Part shown: one piece after another, positions 26,864 to 35,194 of the stretch | Layout of the letters: every line of letters starts with the position of its first letter | Position numbering within the stretch: the stretch's first letter is position 1 | Source of the DNA: CAVPDE01 sp963702565 | Lineage (GTDB): Bacteria > Desulfobacterota > DSM-4660 > Desulfatiglandales > HGW-15 | DNA: 64,000 nt | Direction of reading: 5' to 3' | Assembly: GCA_963702565.1 (NCBI GenBank) | Contig: CAVPDE010000010.1 | Location: 124,001-188,000 of the forward strand | Program-made: the position numbers and the translations under genes | The notes under the pieces: model-generated | The model's input: only the letters and a program-made list of their open reading frames with translations | Told to the model about the DNA's origin: nothing | Database searches by the model: none

Positions 26864-29170
26864 TCAGCTTTGTGCGCTGCGTCCGCGTCTTCGGATCAAC
26901 AAAAGCACAAACGCGGCGCTGATCAGTGTGGCGAGGGAAATCATGCCTCCCACCCGGAAAGGCCAGGAGACGAAACAGAGCGTGACCTCGTGCTCTCCTC
27001 TTTCAAGAGGAATCACACGAAACAGGTAATTGCCGCGCATGATTTTCCCTTTCCGTCCGTCCACCGTTACCGTCCAGCCCGGATAGAACACCTCACTCAG
27101 AACAAGATACCCGGCTGAATTAGATTGAGCCTTAAGAGTGATTCTGTCGCTCCCATAGCCTGTAACCGCGCAAGAAGCGACGAGGCCTTCTGAACCCAAA
27201 GGCCCGGAAGGCCCATGCGCCGTGCCTGTTTCTTCAAACACGACGCTGTCCTTCGGGTCATAAAGATCGCTCTTCAGGAAGGCCAGGACCTCCTCCTGAG
27301 GCTTTACAAAAGCCCTGCGCACAAAGTTCGCGTAAGGGACTTCAGGATCGATGGACAGGAGGCGTCCCTCGGCAACCACCTGTCTCACATTGAGAAGCTT
27401 CAACAGTTTTGCCCCGGGATCGTGGATGCCGTAGAGGTTCACCACGTGCTGGTTGAACGGATATTCCTGGCTCGACAAAAGATAGTCGGCGTACCGTTTC
27501 AGCATGAGGGGGTCATAACCGAGAACCGACGGAAAGCGGTATTGCAATCCATCATTGGTCCTGAAGCGAGGATCCATGGTCACAACCCTTCCTTGGACCG
27601 GCGTTCCGGACAACCGGGAAACGAGGGCCGCCTTTTCGGGATGGGTGGTCAGCGGCTGCGTTTTGACGAACTGCACCCCAAAAGACAGGAGATCCACCGT
27701 GACCAAGGCGAAAACGGCCAGAGGGATCGCTCGCGATCCCGGAGGGATCCTTCGTGAAGCGATCAGGAGGGCCAAAGCGGCAAAGAAGAGCAGCGCCGCC
27801 GCGTGAACGGAATGACCGACCCTCCCATAAAGCGCACTGAGGTTCGCATGGGTGACAGGGCCTTCCGAAAAAGCGCGGAACAGGTTGAAAAAGAAACGGA
27901 AGGGATCGACATGAAGACCGATGACGGACACCGCCAGGATGCCTCCCACGAAAACCGTGAAAGGGATGAATCCCCGATTCCACGTCCGGGAGCCTTTTTG
28001 GAGTTGATCGAGTCCGATGCCCGAAACGGCCGCAATGCCAAAGACATACAAAAAGAGGATCTGCGCGGGAATGCGGAAACTGCTGAATCCGGGCAAACGG
28101 TAGATCCAAGGGTACAGAGGATTGTACTTGCCCAGAGCGAGAACGAGGGCCACGCCGATCAGGAGGAGAAAGAAAATGCGCAATCTCCGAAGAGACGGCT
28201 CCCCGGTCCGCACAAAGGCAAGCCCCAGGGGGAGGATCCCCACATAACCGCAGCTCTCCCAGAAATGCCAGAAATCGCGGCTGCGCCAATAGGTGCCGTC
28301 CACGGGATTTCCGAAAATGTCAGGGAGGAGAAAAGCGAGGATCTCCTTGGGGTGCAGCGATTCATAGGTGGCCATCTCATAACCGACGCCTCCTCCTCGC
28401 GGAGAAAGCGCGGCAAATTCATGGGTCGGAAAAACCTGCACGGCTGAAACGGAGAAACCCAAAAAAACAAAGAGCAACCATCCTCCCCCCAATCGGAGGG
28501 GCCCGACCTTTCTCCCTTCGCTGACGGGATAGGCCGCCACAAAAAGCACAAACAAGGAGGAACCCAAAACGGTGTAGAAGGAAATCTGCGGAAAGCCGCC
28601 CAGGATCTGAATCCCTTGAATGAGCCCGGCCACCAGGGCGAAGTGCAGACGTCCGGTCTGAACAAACCTGTAGAGACAGCGAAAAACAAGGGGGATCCAG
28701 ATGTAGTTCTGGATGAACGTCAAATGGCCTGCGTAAAGGTGTCCCATGAAAAAACCGCTGAAGGTGAAGACAAAGGCTGACAGGAGGCTTCCACCTTTGG
28801 AAACCGAAGTGGCCCGCATGAAGGAGTACATGAAGACGCTGCCCAGGAGGCAGTGGATCACCGCGGTGTAGCCGTAGGCCTGGTCGGAGGGCATGAGGTA
28901 AAAGAGAAGACCCAGCGGATAGAACAGGGAGGCCTGGATATTGCCGATCAAAGGCGTTCCTGAAAACTGGTAGGGATTCCAGAAAGGGACAGCACCCTGC
29001 TCGACCAGGTGCTCTCGAATAAACTCCTTAAGGGGATAGAAATACGAGCCAAAATCGCCGCCATAAAGCGCTTCCCGCGTGAGAAGCATTCGCCCAAAAA
29101 CAATCAGGGTGCAAAGGAAAACGAAGGCGAGCGGAACATGTTCTTGAATCGTTTGCTTCCAGCGGCTCAT
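26864..29170 (-). CDS. YfhO-family membrane glycosyltransferase
   Basis: A 768-residue protein. LYGGDFGSYFYPLKEFI, VPFWNPYQFSGTPL, GGFPQISFYT, FSSFRIPAQILFLY and YPGWTVTVDGRKGKIMRGN are in the family's order, with about twelve helices and an outer C-terminal domain. ATG 29170 has AAGGA at 7 bp and overlaps the methyltransferase stop as ATGA; the TTG 21 bp upstream is less likely. The nearest GT2 genes in the same block are at 34202-36271. It is less close to the tandem pair at 20.5-25.2 kb than these are to each other. Confidence 0.85.
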   Translation of the reverse strand: MSRWKQTIQEHVPLAFVFLCTLIVFGRMLLTREALYGGDFGSYFYPLKEFIREHLVEQGAVPFWNPYQFSGTPLIGNIQASLFYPLGLLFYLMPSDQAYGYTAVIHCLLGSVFMYSFMRATSVSKGGSLLSAFVFTFSGFFMGHLYAGHLTFIQNYIWIPLVFRCLYRFVQTGRLHFALVAGLIQGIQILGGFPQISFYTVLGSSLFVLFVAAYPVSEGRKVGPLRLGGGWLLFVFLGFSVSAVQVFPTHEFAALSPRGGGVGYEMATYESLHPKEILAFLLPDIFGNPVDGTYWRSRDFWHFWESCGYVGILPLGLAFVRTGEPSLRRLRIFFLLLIGVALVLALGKYNPLYPWIYRLPGFSSFRIPAQILFLYVFGIAAVSGIGLDQLQKGSRTWNRGFIPFTVFVGGILAVSVIGLHVDPFRFFFNLFRAFSEGPVTHANLSALYGRVGHSVHAAALLFFAALALLIASRRIPPGSRAIPLAVFALVTVDLLSFGVQFVKTQPLTTHPEKAALVSRLSGTPVQGRVVTMDPRFRTNDGLQYRFPSVLGYDPLMLKRYADYLLSSQEYPFNQHVVNLYGIHDPGAKLLKLLNVRQVVAEGRLLSIDPEVPYANFVRRAFVKPQEEVLAFLKSDLYDPKDSVVFEETGTAHGPSGPLGSEGLVASCAVTGYGSDRITLKAQSNSAGYLVLSEVFYPGWTVTVDGRKGKIMRGNYLFRVIPLERGEHEVTLCFVSWPFRVGGMISLATLISAAFVLLLIRRRGRSAQS

Positions 29171-29931
29171 GGGTGTTTCCTTTTTCTGCAAGGCTTTCGA
29201 AGCAGCACCAGCAAGGATACGCCGTAGGGGTAGCGAAAAAGCTTCAATCCGAGTAGCTCGAGCCTATACAGCGCCGACAAGGACCGGTTCAGGTCCTCAG
29301 GAAGATCGATGAAAAAATCGGACTGGCCTTTCCCCTTCTCGGAAAACAGAGCTCGAAGTTTCCTCACCGCAAGGATGGGCAGAGAGAGCATGAAATTGTA
29401 GTAGGACGCCTTGATCACCTGGGCATTCAACCCTCTCAACTGGCCGAGCAAGCGCGTGCGAGTGTATCGGCGCCTGTGGTGAAGGACCGAGTCATGGGGG
29501 CTCCACAGACGATTGAACGCAGGCACGGTCACCAGGACATGGCCGCCCTCTTCACAGACCCGGATCATTTCCGCGAGAAGCTCCTTGTCACGATCCAGGT
29601 GCTCCAGAACGTCCAGGCAGGTCACCAGAGAAAAGCTGCCGTCTTTGAAAGGAAGAACCTGCTCCGCATCGGAGCACACCACCCGCTTCAAGCTCCTTTT
29701 CTTCAGGAATTGAATCGCCTCCGGGGACATTTCCATTGCAAAGGCTTGCCCGAACTCATCCAGCGTTTTGAGGATAATGCCTGTGCCTGACCCGATGTCC
29801 AGGATGCGGGCTCCCCTGCTGCGAGGCAAGAGAAGGGGCTTCACCTCCTCCCGCACAAGGAACTGCTTGCCCACGAACCACCAGTAGGACTGCTCCAGGC
29901 GGTACATCACTCCGTACTCACTGAGTTCCAC
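29167..29931 (-). CDS. Class I SAM-dependent methyltransferase
   Basis: A 254-residue paralogue of the gene at 19018-19770. ARILDIGSGTGIIL is motif I, FAMEMSPEAI the acidic loop, FSLVTCLDVLEHL motif IV, and VPAFNRLWSPHDSVLHHRRRYTR a conserved segment; one hydrophobic stretch lies near residue 185. GTG 29931 has GGAG 4 bp upstream. Coupled by ATGA overlap to the YfhO gene downstream, which argues that the methylated product is used by, or made from, the YfhO pathway. The substrate is unknown. Confidence 0.8.
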   Translation of the reverse strand: MELSEYGVMYRLEQSYWWFVGKQFLVREEVKPLLLPRSRGARILDIGSGTGIILKTLDEFGQAFAMEMSPEAIQFLKKRSLKRVVCSDAEQVLPFKDGSFSLVTCLDVLEHLDRDKELLAEMIRVCEEGGHVLVTVPAFNRLWSPHDSVLHHRRRYTRTRLLGQLRGLNAQVIKASYYNFMLSLPILAVRKLRALFSEKGKGQSDFFIDLPEDLNRSLSALYRLELLGLKLFRYPYGVSLLVLLRKPCRKRKHP

Positions 29932-29993
29932 CGTTCTCCTCTGTTTTGCCTTCCCGCCGTCCGGGATGTCGTGTTCTCAGCCTTGCGCGCGCC

Positions 29994-32024
29994 TCACGAC
30001 GGCGTATCTCCGAGCAAACCCTTGTCCTTCATGAATCTCCTGATTTCCGGTTGATTCTCCTTGAAGGAGAGGGACCTTTGAAAAACACGGGAGGCTTCTT
30101 CCCTGTGCCCCGCCTCGAACAAGGCAAAAGCCAAATTGTTCAAGAACCCGTACCGCTCGGGTTTGAGGTCCACGGCCTTGCGTAAAGACATCACCGCCTC
30201 CTCATATTTCCCGATCTTGTGGTAGTAGTATCCCCAGTTGTTGTGAACTCCGCTCAAATCCTCGTGGTAAAGAAGCGCTCTCTCCAGGGAAAGTTTCGCC
30301 TCTTCAAAGAACCCATGATCGGTCAGGAAAACCGCCATCTCCGAATGAATCACGTTGTCGTTGTACCCCACCTCCCTGGCGCGTTTCATGTGGGTAAGCC
30401 CTGCGGGGGTCTGTCCGGAGAGGATCAGGGTCTTGCCTCGGTCGAAGAAATAGTAGGCACAAATCTCGCGATTCATGAAATCCTTTTCAAAGGGCTCATA
30501 AACGCTTTCCATGGCATAGGTCGCCCACACCTTGTGGAGGTCCCTCGCCTCCACGTTTTCGCCCTCTTTCACCACCCGGGATAGGATTCCCTTTTGAATG
30601 AGTCGGTGCCTGTCCGGCAGGTCCACGGCATAAGGCCCGAAAACCGCGTAGTAGACAGGCCTCCCCCTGCTCTCCACAATGATCCCTTTTTCAAGAGCGT
30701 TCCTCTTCTCTTCCCACGTCATGGTGCGCGGCGGGACTCCCTTGCCAGCCTGAGGCATCTTGAAAATGAGGTTGAGTCGATCGTAGACAACCGCATCTTC
30801 CCGCATTCGCTCCACCAGACGCGTGTAGATCACGGGAAAGAGATGATTATCCCCGTTGATGAACAGAACAGGACCCCGTTCCGTGGTTCTGAAGATGTTG
30901 AGGGCATGTTCGTAGGCGGTGTAATTCCGGCTCTGATCCGATACCCCAAAATTCAAAACCAGAAACATCCCAGGCACCACCCCACACCCCACTTTCACCC
31001 CCCTCATCACCCCCGCACTCGCAACCCCCTCCGCCCTCTTCACCAAATCCGCAACCCCAACCCCAATCCCAATCGCCAACACCACACACACCGACAAATT
31101 AAACGGCGTAATCTCCAGAGAAATCGTGTTCAAAAACACCGTGTAAAATAAATCCAGCACCACCACCCAAACAAAAAACGCCCTCCACCGAACCAAACGA
31201 ATCCGCCACCACCCCCACACCCCCACCAGCCCCATCACCCCAAATTGTTCCCAGATAAACCCCAGCGACTCCTTCAGCCGCTCCGCATACCCCCACACCC
31301 CCAAATTGAACACATACCCCCCACGGTGAGACCTCCCGCTCACATGAGCCCAAAACCGGTCCCAACTGTCCGGATCCCCCCAGTGGATCGCCGCCCCAGC
31401 CCACGTCCGAATCGGCAAATACAGGTAAACCAAAAGAGGCAACACCAAAAACAACGAAAGCACCACAAACCGCTTCCCATCCAAAAGCACCTTCCGATCC
31501 CCAGACAGAATCAAGTAAAACACCCCAGGCGCCAACATCACCGTCTGCAGGTGATTCCCAAAACTCAACCCCGTCACCAACGCAAAAACCACAAGAAGAA
31601 AAAACTCCCGCCTCTCCTCCCATCCCCACAACACCCGCATCATCAGCGCCACAAAGAAAACATGCAGCGTGTACACCTCCGCAGCCACCGTCTGCCACCA
31701 AAACACCGGAATAAACGCCAGCACCCCCCCGCCAACCCACGCCCCCAGCTTCGAACCCGTCATCCGCTCAATCAGCGAGTAAACCGCCCACACCCCCAAC
31801 ACCCCAAACACCGCCGCCATCAGATTCATCCGGAATCCCACACTCCCAAAGGGAATCAGACAAAACACCTTCCCCAAAAGCGCATACAGCGGATAGCCGC
31901 TCCCGTGCGGCACCCCAAGACAAAACGCCGCCCCGCTCAACTCCCCGCTGTCCCCCAAATACACCGTCGGACACATCGTTAGGAGATAAGCAAGAAAACT
32001 CAACATGGCAAGGGCACTACCCAA
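29994..32024 (-). CDS. DUF2723 (TMEM260-like) membrane protein with C-terminal TPRs, copy 1
   Basis: A 676-residue protein. GDSGELSGAAFCLGVPHG after the first helix is the DUF2723 signature; about ten helices to residue 365; then INGDNHLFPVIYTRLVERM and three TPR-like repeats at about 560-665. TTG 32024 has AAGGAG 4 bp upstream. Residues about 16-380 are identical to those of the next gene upstream, and in the nucleotide sequence no difference was seen over 1,097 bp; most of that tract uses G- or T-ending codons. The C-terminal 295 residues are diverged and use ordinary codons. By homology to TMEM260 it is a candidate protein O-glycosyltransferase. Confidence 0.82.
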   Translation of the reverse strand: MGSALAMLSFLAYLLTMCPTVYLGDSGELSGAAFCLGVPHGSGYPLYALLGKVFCLIPFGSVGFRMNLMAAVFGVLGVWAVYSLIERMTGSKLGAWVGGGVLAFIPVFWWQTVAAEVYTLHVFFVALMMRVLWGWEERREFFLLVVFALVTGLSFGNHLQTVMLAPGVFYLILSGDRKVLLDGKRFVVLSLFLVLPLLVYLYLPIRTWAGAAIHWGDPDSWDRFWAHVSGRSHRGGYVFNLGVWGYAERLKESLGFIWEQFGVMGLVGVWGWWRIRLVRWRAFFVWVVVLDLFYTVFLNTISLEITPFNLSVCVVLAIGIGVGVADLVKRAEGVASAGVMRGVKVGCGVVPGMFLVLNFGVSDQSRNYTAYEHALNIFRTTERGPVLFINGDNHLFPVIYTRLVERMREDAVVYDRLNLIFKMPQAGKGVPPRTMTWEEKRNALEKGIIVESRGRPVYYAVFGPYAVDLPDRHRLIQKGILSRVVKEGENVEARDLHKVWATYAMESVYEPFEKDFMNREICAYYFFDRGKTLILSGQTPAGLTHMKRAREVGYNDNVIHSEMAVFLTDHGFFEEAKLSLERALLYHEDLSGVHNNWGYYYHKIGKYEEAVMSLRKAVDLKPERYGFLNNLAFALFEAGHREEASRVFQRSLSFKENQPEIRRFMKDKGLLGDTPS
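30883..31979 (-). repeat. 1,097-bp direct repeat, copy A (with 32946-34042)
   Basis: Offset exactly 2,063 bp from copy B. Both copies give identical translations in three reading frames, so no mismatch is seen. The left border is where CCGTGG meets CTGTGG; the right border is the T/C difference at 31980/34043. It lies inside two homologous genes whose remaining parts differ strongly, which is the pattern of a gene-conversion tract. Confidence 0.95.
30980..31014 (-). other. G-quadruplex motif in repeat copy A
   Basis: On the minus strand four G runs of 5, 6, 4 and 4 are separated by loops of 6, 7 and 3 bases, matching the standard G4 pattern. It lies about 100 bp inside the downstream end of the shared tract. 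Confidence 0.55.
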
Positions 32025-32056
32025 TGGACTCCTTCATCCTCCGTATGCGCTGAGCG

Positions 32057-34114
32057 TCACTCTTTCCCTGTCCCTTGGGGCTGTTCCGTGACTAGGTCCT
32101 GAGCCCCCCCGCGATAGGGATGGATCCCTGAAAAAGCGTCGAGCGCTTGTGCAGCTTCACTGTCCCTGCCGGCACTTTTCAATGCCAGGGCCAGATTGCG
32201 GTGATACATGGCCGTCTCCGGGCTGGCCTCCGCCGCCCTCCTGAAAAACCGGATCGCCGCATCATAATCCTTCCGTCTGAAGAAGTAGCATCCCCAGTTG
32301 TTATCAAGAAGAGCCGAACCCTTTGGGAACAGGGAAGAGGCTCTGTCCAGCGCGTCGCGAGCCTTGTCCAGCAGGTCTTCGTCCATCAGAATGGATGCGG
32401 CAACAAGGTGAACTCCCGAATCGTCGAATCCTATTTCCTCCGCCTCCAGGACCGATTGCAGACCGGCCTTTGAGTTTCCACTGGCAAAAAGAAACTCGCC
32501 ATACCTGAGCCTAAAGTGGGCGTGGATCTGCCGATTCATGAAATCACGAGTGAACGGCTCGTAGAAACTCTCCGTCGCGTAGTATCGCCACAGGTTGTTC
32601 ACCCTGTAAGGTTTCTCCGCCTCCTCTTTCTTCATCACCCGGTGCACAAGGCAGTAGGCGGTCACCTTATAGGAAGGCGGCATCAAGATGGAGCCGGGGT
32701 TGAAAACAACAAAGAAGACACCTCTCGGACGCGCCTGTTCTATGATCGCTTTTTCCTTTTCGGCTCTTGCCTCCAGCCATTCCCCGGGAGAGATATCGGT
32801 CACCCTCAGAGCAGGGATCAGCTTGAAGAGCAGGTTGAGACGGTCATAGACGGCCGTGTCCTCCCTCATCCGCTCCACCAAGCGCGTGTATACCAAAGGG
32901 AAAAAATGGTTGTCTCCGTCTGCGAGCAGCGTGTCTCCGGGCGCTGTGGTTCTGAAGATGTTGAGGGCATGTTCGTAGGCGGTGTAATTCCGGCTCTGAT
33001 CCGATACCCCAAAATTCAAAACCAGAAACATCCCAGGCACCACCCCACACCCCACTTTCACCCCCCTCATCACCCCCGCACTCGCAACCCCCTCCGCCCT
33101 CTTCACCAAATCCGCAACCCCAACCCCAATCCCAATCGCCAACACCACACACACCGACAAATTAAACGGCGTAATCTCCAGAGAAATCGTGTTCAAAAAC
33201 ACCGTGTAAAATAAATCCAGCACCACCACCCAAACAAAAAACGCCCTCCACCGAACCAAACGAATCCGCCACCACCCCCACACCCCCACCAGCCCCATCA
33301 CCCCAAATTGTTCCCAGATAAACCCCAGCGACTCCTTCAGCCGCTCCGCATACCCCCACACCCCCAAATTGAACACATACCCCCCACGGTGAGACCTCCC
33401 GCTCACATGAGCCCAAAACCGGTCCCAACTGTCCGGATCCCCCCAGTGGATCGCCGCCCCAGCCCACGTCCGAATCGGCAAATACAGGTAAACCAAAAGA
33501 GGCAACACCAAAAACAACGAAAGCACCACAAACCGCTTCCCATCCAAAAGCACCTTCCGATCCCCAGACAGAATCAAGTAAAACACCCCAGGCGCCAACA
33601 TCACCGTCTGCAGGTGATTCCCAAAACTCAACCCCGTCACCAACGCAAAAACCACAAGAAGAAAAAACTCCCGCCTCTCCTCCCATCCCCACAACACCCG
33701 CATCATCAGCGCCACAAAGAAAACATGCAGCGTGTACACCTCCGCAGCCACCGTCTGCCACCAAAACACCGGAATAAACGCCAGCACCCCCCCGCCAACC
33801 CACGCCCCCAGCTTCGAACCCGTCATCCGCTCAATCAGCGAGTAAACCGCCCACACCCCCAACACCCCAAACACCGCCGCCATCAGATTCATCCGGAATC
33901 CCACACTCCCAAAGGGAATCAGACAAAACACCTTCCCCAAAAGCGCATACAGCGGATAGCCGCTCCCGTGCGGCACCCCAAGACAAAACGCCGCCCCGCT
34001 CAACTCCCCGCTGTCCCCCAAATACACCGTCGGACACATCGTCAGGAGATAAACGGTCAGGGTGGTCATGAGGAGAACAAAGGCTGCGGGATTCTTTGAG
34101 GTGGCGACGCTCAT
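32057..34114 (-). CDS. DUF2723 (TMEM260-like) membrane protein with C-terminal TPRs, copy 2
   Basis: A 685-residue paralogue, 32 bp upstream of copy 1. A first helix is followed by the GDSGELSGAAFCLG signature; about ten helices; ADGDNHFFPLVYTRLVERM; TPR-like repeats in the last 130 residues. Residues about 25-389 are identical to copy 1, with the same G/T-ending codons; the first 24 residues and the last 295 differ. ATG 34114 starts the gene. Two enzymes with one shared membrane catalytic part and different outer parts suggest the same donor and chemistry but different acceptors or partners. Confidence 0.82.
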   Translation of the reverse strand: MSVATSKNPAAFVLLMTTLTVYLLTMCPTVYLGDSGELSGAAFCLGVPHGSGYPLYALLGKVFCLIPFGSVGFRMNLMAAVFGVLGVWAVYSLIERMTGSKLGAWVGGGVLAFIPVFWWQTVAAEVYTLHVFFVALMMRVLWGWEERREFFLLVVFALVTGLSFGNHLQTVMLAPGVFYLILSGDRKVLLDGKRFVVLSLFLVLPLLVYLYLPIRTWAGAAIHWGDPDSWDRFWAHVSGRSHRGGYVFNLGVWGYAERLKESLGFIWEQFGVMGLVGVWGWWRIRLVRWRAFFVWVVVLDLFYTVFLNTISLEITPFNLSVCVVLAIGIGVGVADLVKRAEGVASAGVMRGVKVGCGVVPGMFLVLNFGVSDQSRNYTAYEHALNIFRTTAPGDTLLADGDNHFFPLVYTRLVERMREDTAVYDRLNLLFKLIPALRVTDISPGEWLEARAEKEKAIIEQARPRGVFFVVFNPGSILMPPSYKVTAYCLVHRVMKKEEAEKPYRVNNLWRYYATESFYEPFTRDFMNRQIHAHFRLRYGEFLFASGNSKAGLQSVLEAEEIGFDDSGVHLVAASILMDEDLLDKARDALDRASSLFPKGSALLDNNWGCYFFRRKDYDAAIRFFRRAAEASPETAMYHRNLALALKSAGRDSEAAQALDAFSGIHPYRGGAQDLVTEQPQGTGKE
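32946..34042 (-). repeat. 1,097-bp direct repeat, copy B (with 30883-31979)
   Basis: Identical partner of copy A by three-frame comparison. Covers the membrane part of the second DUF2723 gene. Unique sequence flanks both sides. Confidence 0.95.
33043..33077 (-). other. G-quadruplex motif in repeat copy B
   Basis: Same four G runs as in copy A, at the same place relative to the tract's downstream border. Confidence 0.55.
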
Positions 34115-34201
34115 TGTTTTAGAGTTGCATCAATCCTTTGGAGAGGTGGGCTTTGGGGTTTCTGGCTCCCTGCTTCTTGCTCTGGGCTCTTCGCTCCGCG
34201 C

Positions 34202-35179
34202 TCAGTCCTCGATGGCCGCTCTTTCCACTGGGTTCTCGCCTGTTGGTGCTTGGGCAATCCCATATCCCTTTCTCACAATGAAGAGGGGGCGTTGTTTCAC
34301 TTCATCGTAGATCCTCGCAAGATACTCGCCCAGCAGCCCGATGGCGATCAGTTGGACGCCCCCCAGGAAGAGGACCAGAGTCACAAGGGTCGTGAACCCG
34401 GTCTGAGCGATTTCAATGCCGAGAAGCCTTCGCAAGATGAAAAAACAAGCCAGGGCAAAGCCGATGGTACTGATGAAGATGCCCGTGGCGGTCATCATTT
34501 TCAGAGGTTTGTAGGAGAAGCTGAAGATGGCATCCAAGGCGTATTTGATCAGGCGTTTGAAGGACTGCTTCGGTTCACCCCCGGCCCTCTCCTGCCGATC
34601 ATAATAGACAATGCCCTGCTCGAAACCGACCCAGCTTCTGAGGCCCGGGAAAAATCGGTTTTTTTCCGTGAGTTTCTTGAGCTCGTTCAAGGCTTGCTTG
34701 CCGACCAGACCGAAGATCCCTGTTTGTGCCGGGATCGGAAAGTCACTGACCCACTTGAAGAGAGCGTGAAACGCATCAAACCCCAGCCTCCGAAGGCCGC
34801 TTTCCTTCCTGCTCCGTCGCTGGGCTCTTACGATTTGAGCACCCCGTCGCCAGGCCTCAAGGAGATCAGGGATCACTTCAGGGGGATCCTGAAGATCCCC
34901 ATCCATAAAAACCACGACCTCTCCCGAGGTTTGCATCAAGCCTGCGGTGATCGCCGCCTGATGACCGAAGTTCCGGGACAGGTCCAAAACCGTAAACCGT
35001 GGATCGGCCCGGTGCTGCTCCAGCATGATGGACAGAGAGCGGTCTGCGCTCCCGTCGTTCACATAGAGGACCTGCCAGTCACATCCTTGGATTCCGCTGC
35101 AAACGTCGCGAAGGCGCCGCTGCAGTTCCCCCAGGTTCTCTTCTTCATTGTAGATCGGGATGACGATGTCGAGCTTCAA
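34202..35179 (-). CDS. GT2 glycosyltransferase with two C-terminal helices (GtrB/CsbB/ArnC-like)
   Basis: A 325-residue enzyme. LDIVIPIYNEEENLGEL, VLYVNDGSADRSL, NFGHQAAITAGL and VVFMDGDLQDPPEVIP (DxD) are the GtrB/ArnC-type motifs; LIKYALDAIFSFSYKPL and two helices follow, then QRPLFIVRKGYG. TTG 35179 has AGGGG 8 bp upstream. GtrB-type enzymes make undecaprenyl-phosphate glucose or similar sugars at the membrane. Next to it lies a GT2 fused to GtrA, so donor synthesis and flipping functions are side by side, upstream of the two DUF2723 enzymes. Confidence 0.9.
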   Translation of the reverse strand: MKLDIVIPIYNEEENLGELQRRLRDVCSGIQGCDWQVLYVNDGSADRSLSIMLEQHRADPRFTVLDLSRNFGHQAAITAGLMQTSGEVVVFMDGDLQDPPEVIPDLLEAWRRGAQIVRAQRRSRKESGLRRLGFDAFHALFKWVSDFPIPAQTGIFGLVGKQALNELKKLTEKNRFFPGLRSWVGFEQGIVYYDRQERAGGEPKQSFKRLIKYALDAIFSFSYKPLKMMTATGIFISTIGFALACFFILRRLLGIEIAQTGFTTLVTLVLFLGGVQLIAIGLLGEYLARIYDEVKQRPLFIVRKGYGIAQAPTGENPVERAAIED

Positions 35180-35194
35180 GGCGAACCCCTCTTC

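Noticed and set aside
30883..34042. Mobile element or recent gene import as source of the identical, codon-biased tract
   Set aside because: No inverted ends, transposase or target duplication; the tract is in frame inside homologous genes, with identity borders within the coding sequences. Import would not explain the same bias in tuf.
31099..34099. Repeated 213-, 245- and 263-codon frames in other frames of the DUF2723 pair
   Set aside because: Same cause as above. Their Gly/Val- or His/Pro-rich products mirror the biased composition of the true DUF2723 frame.
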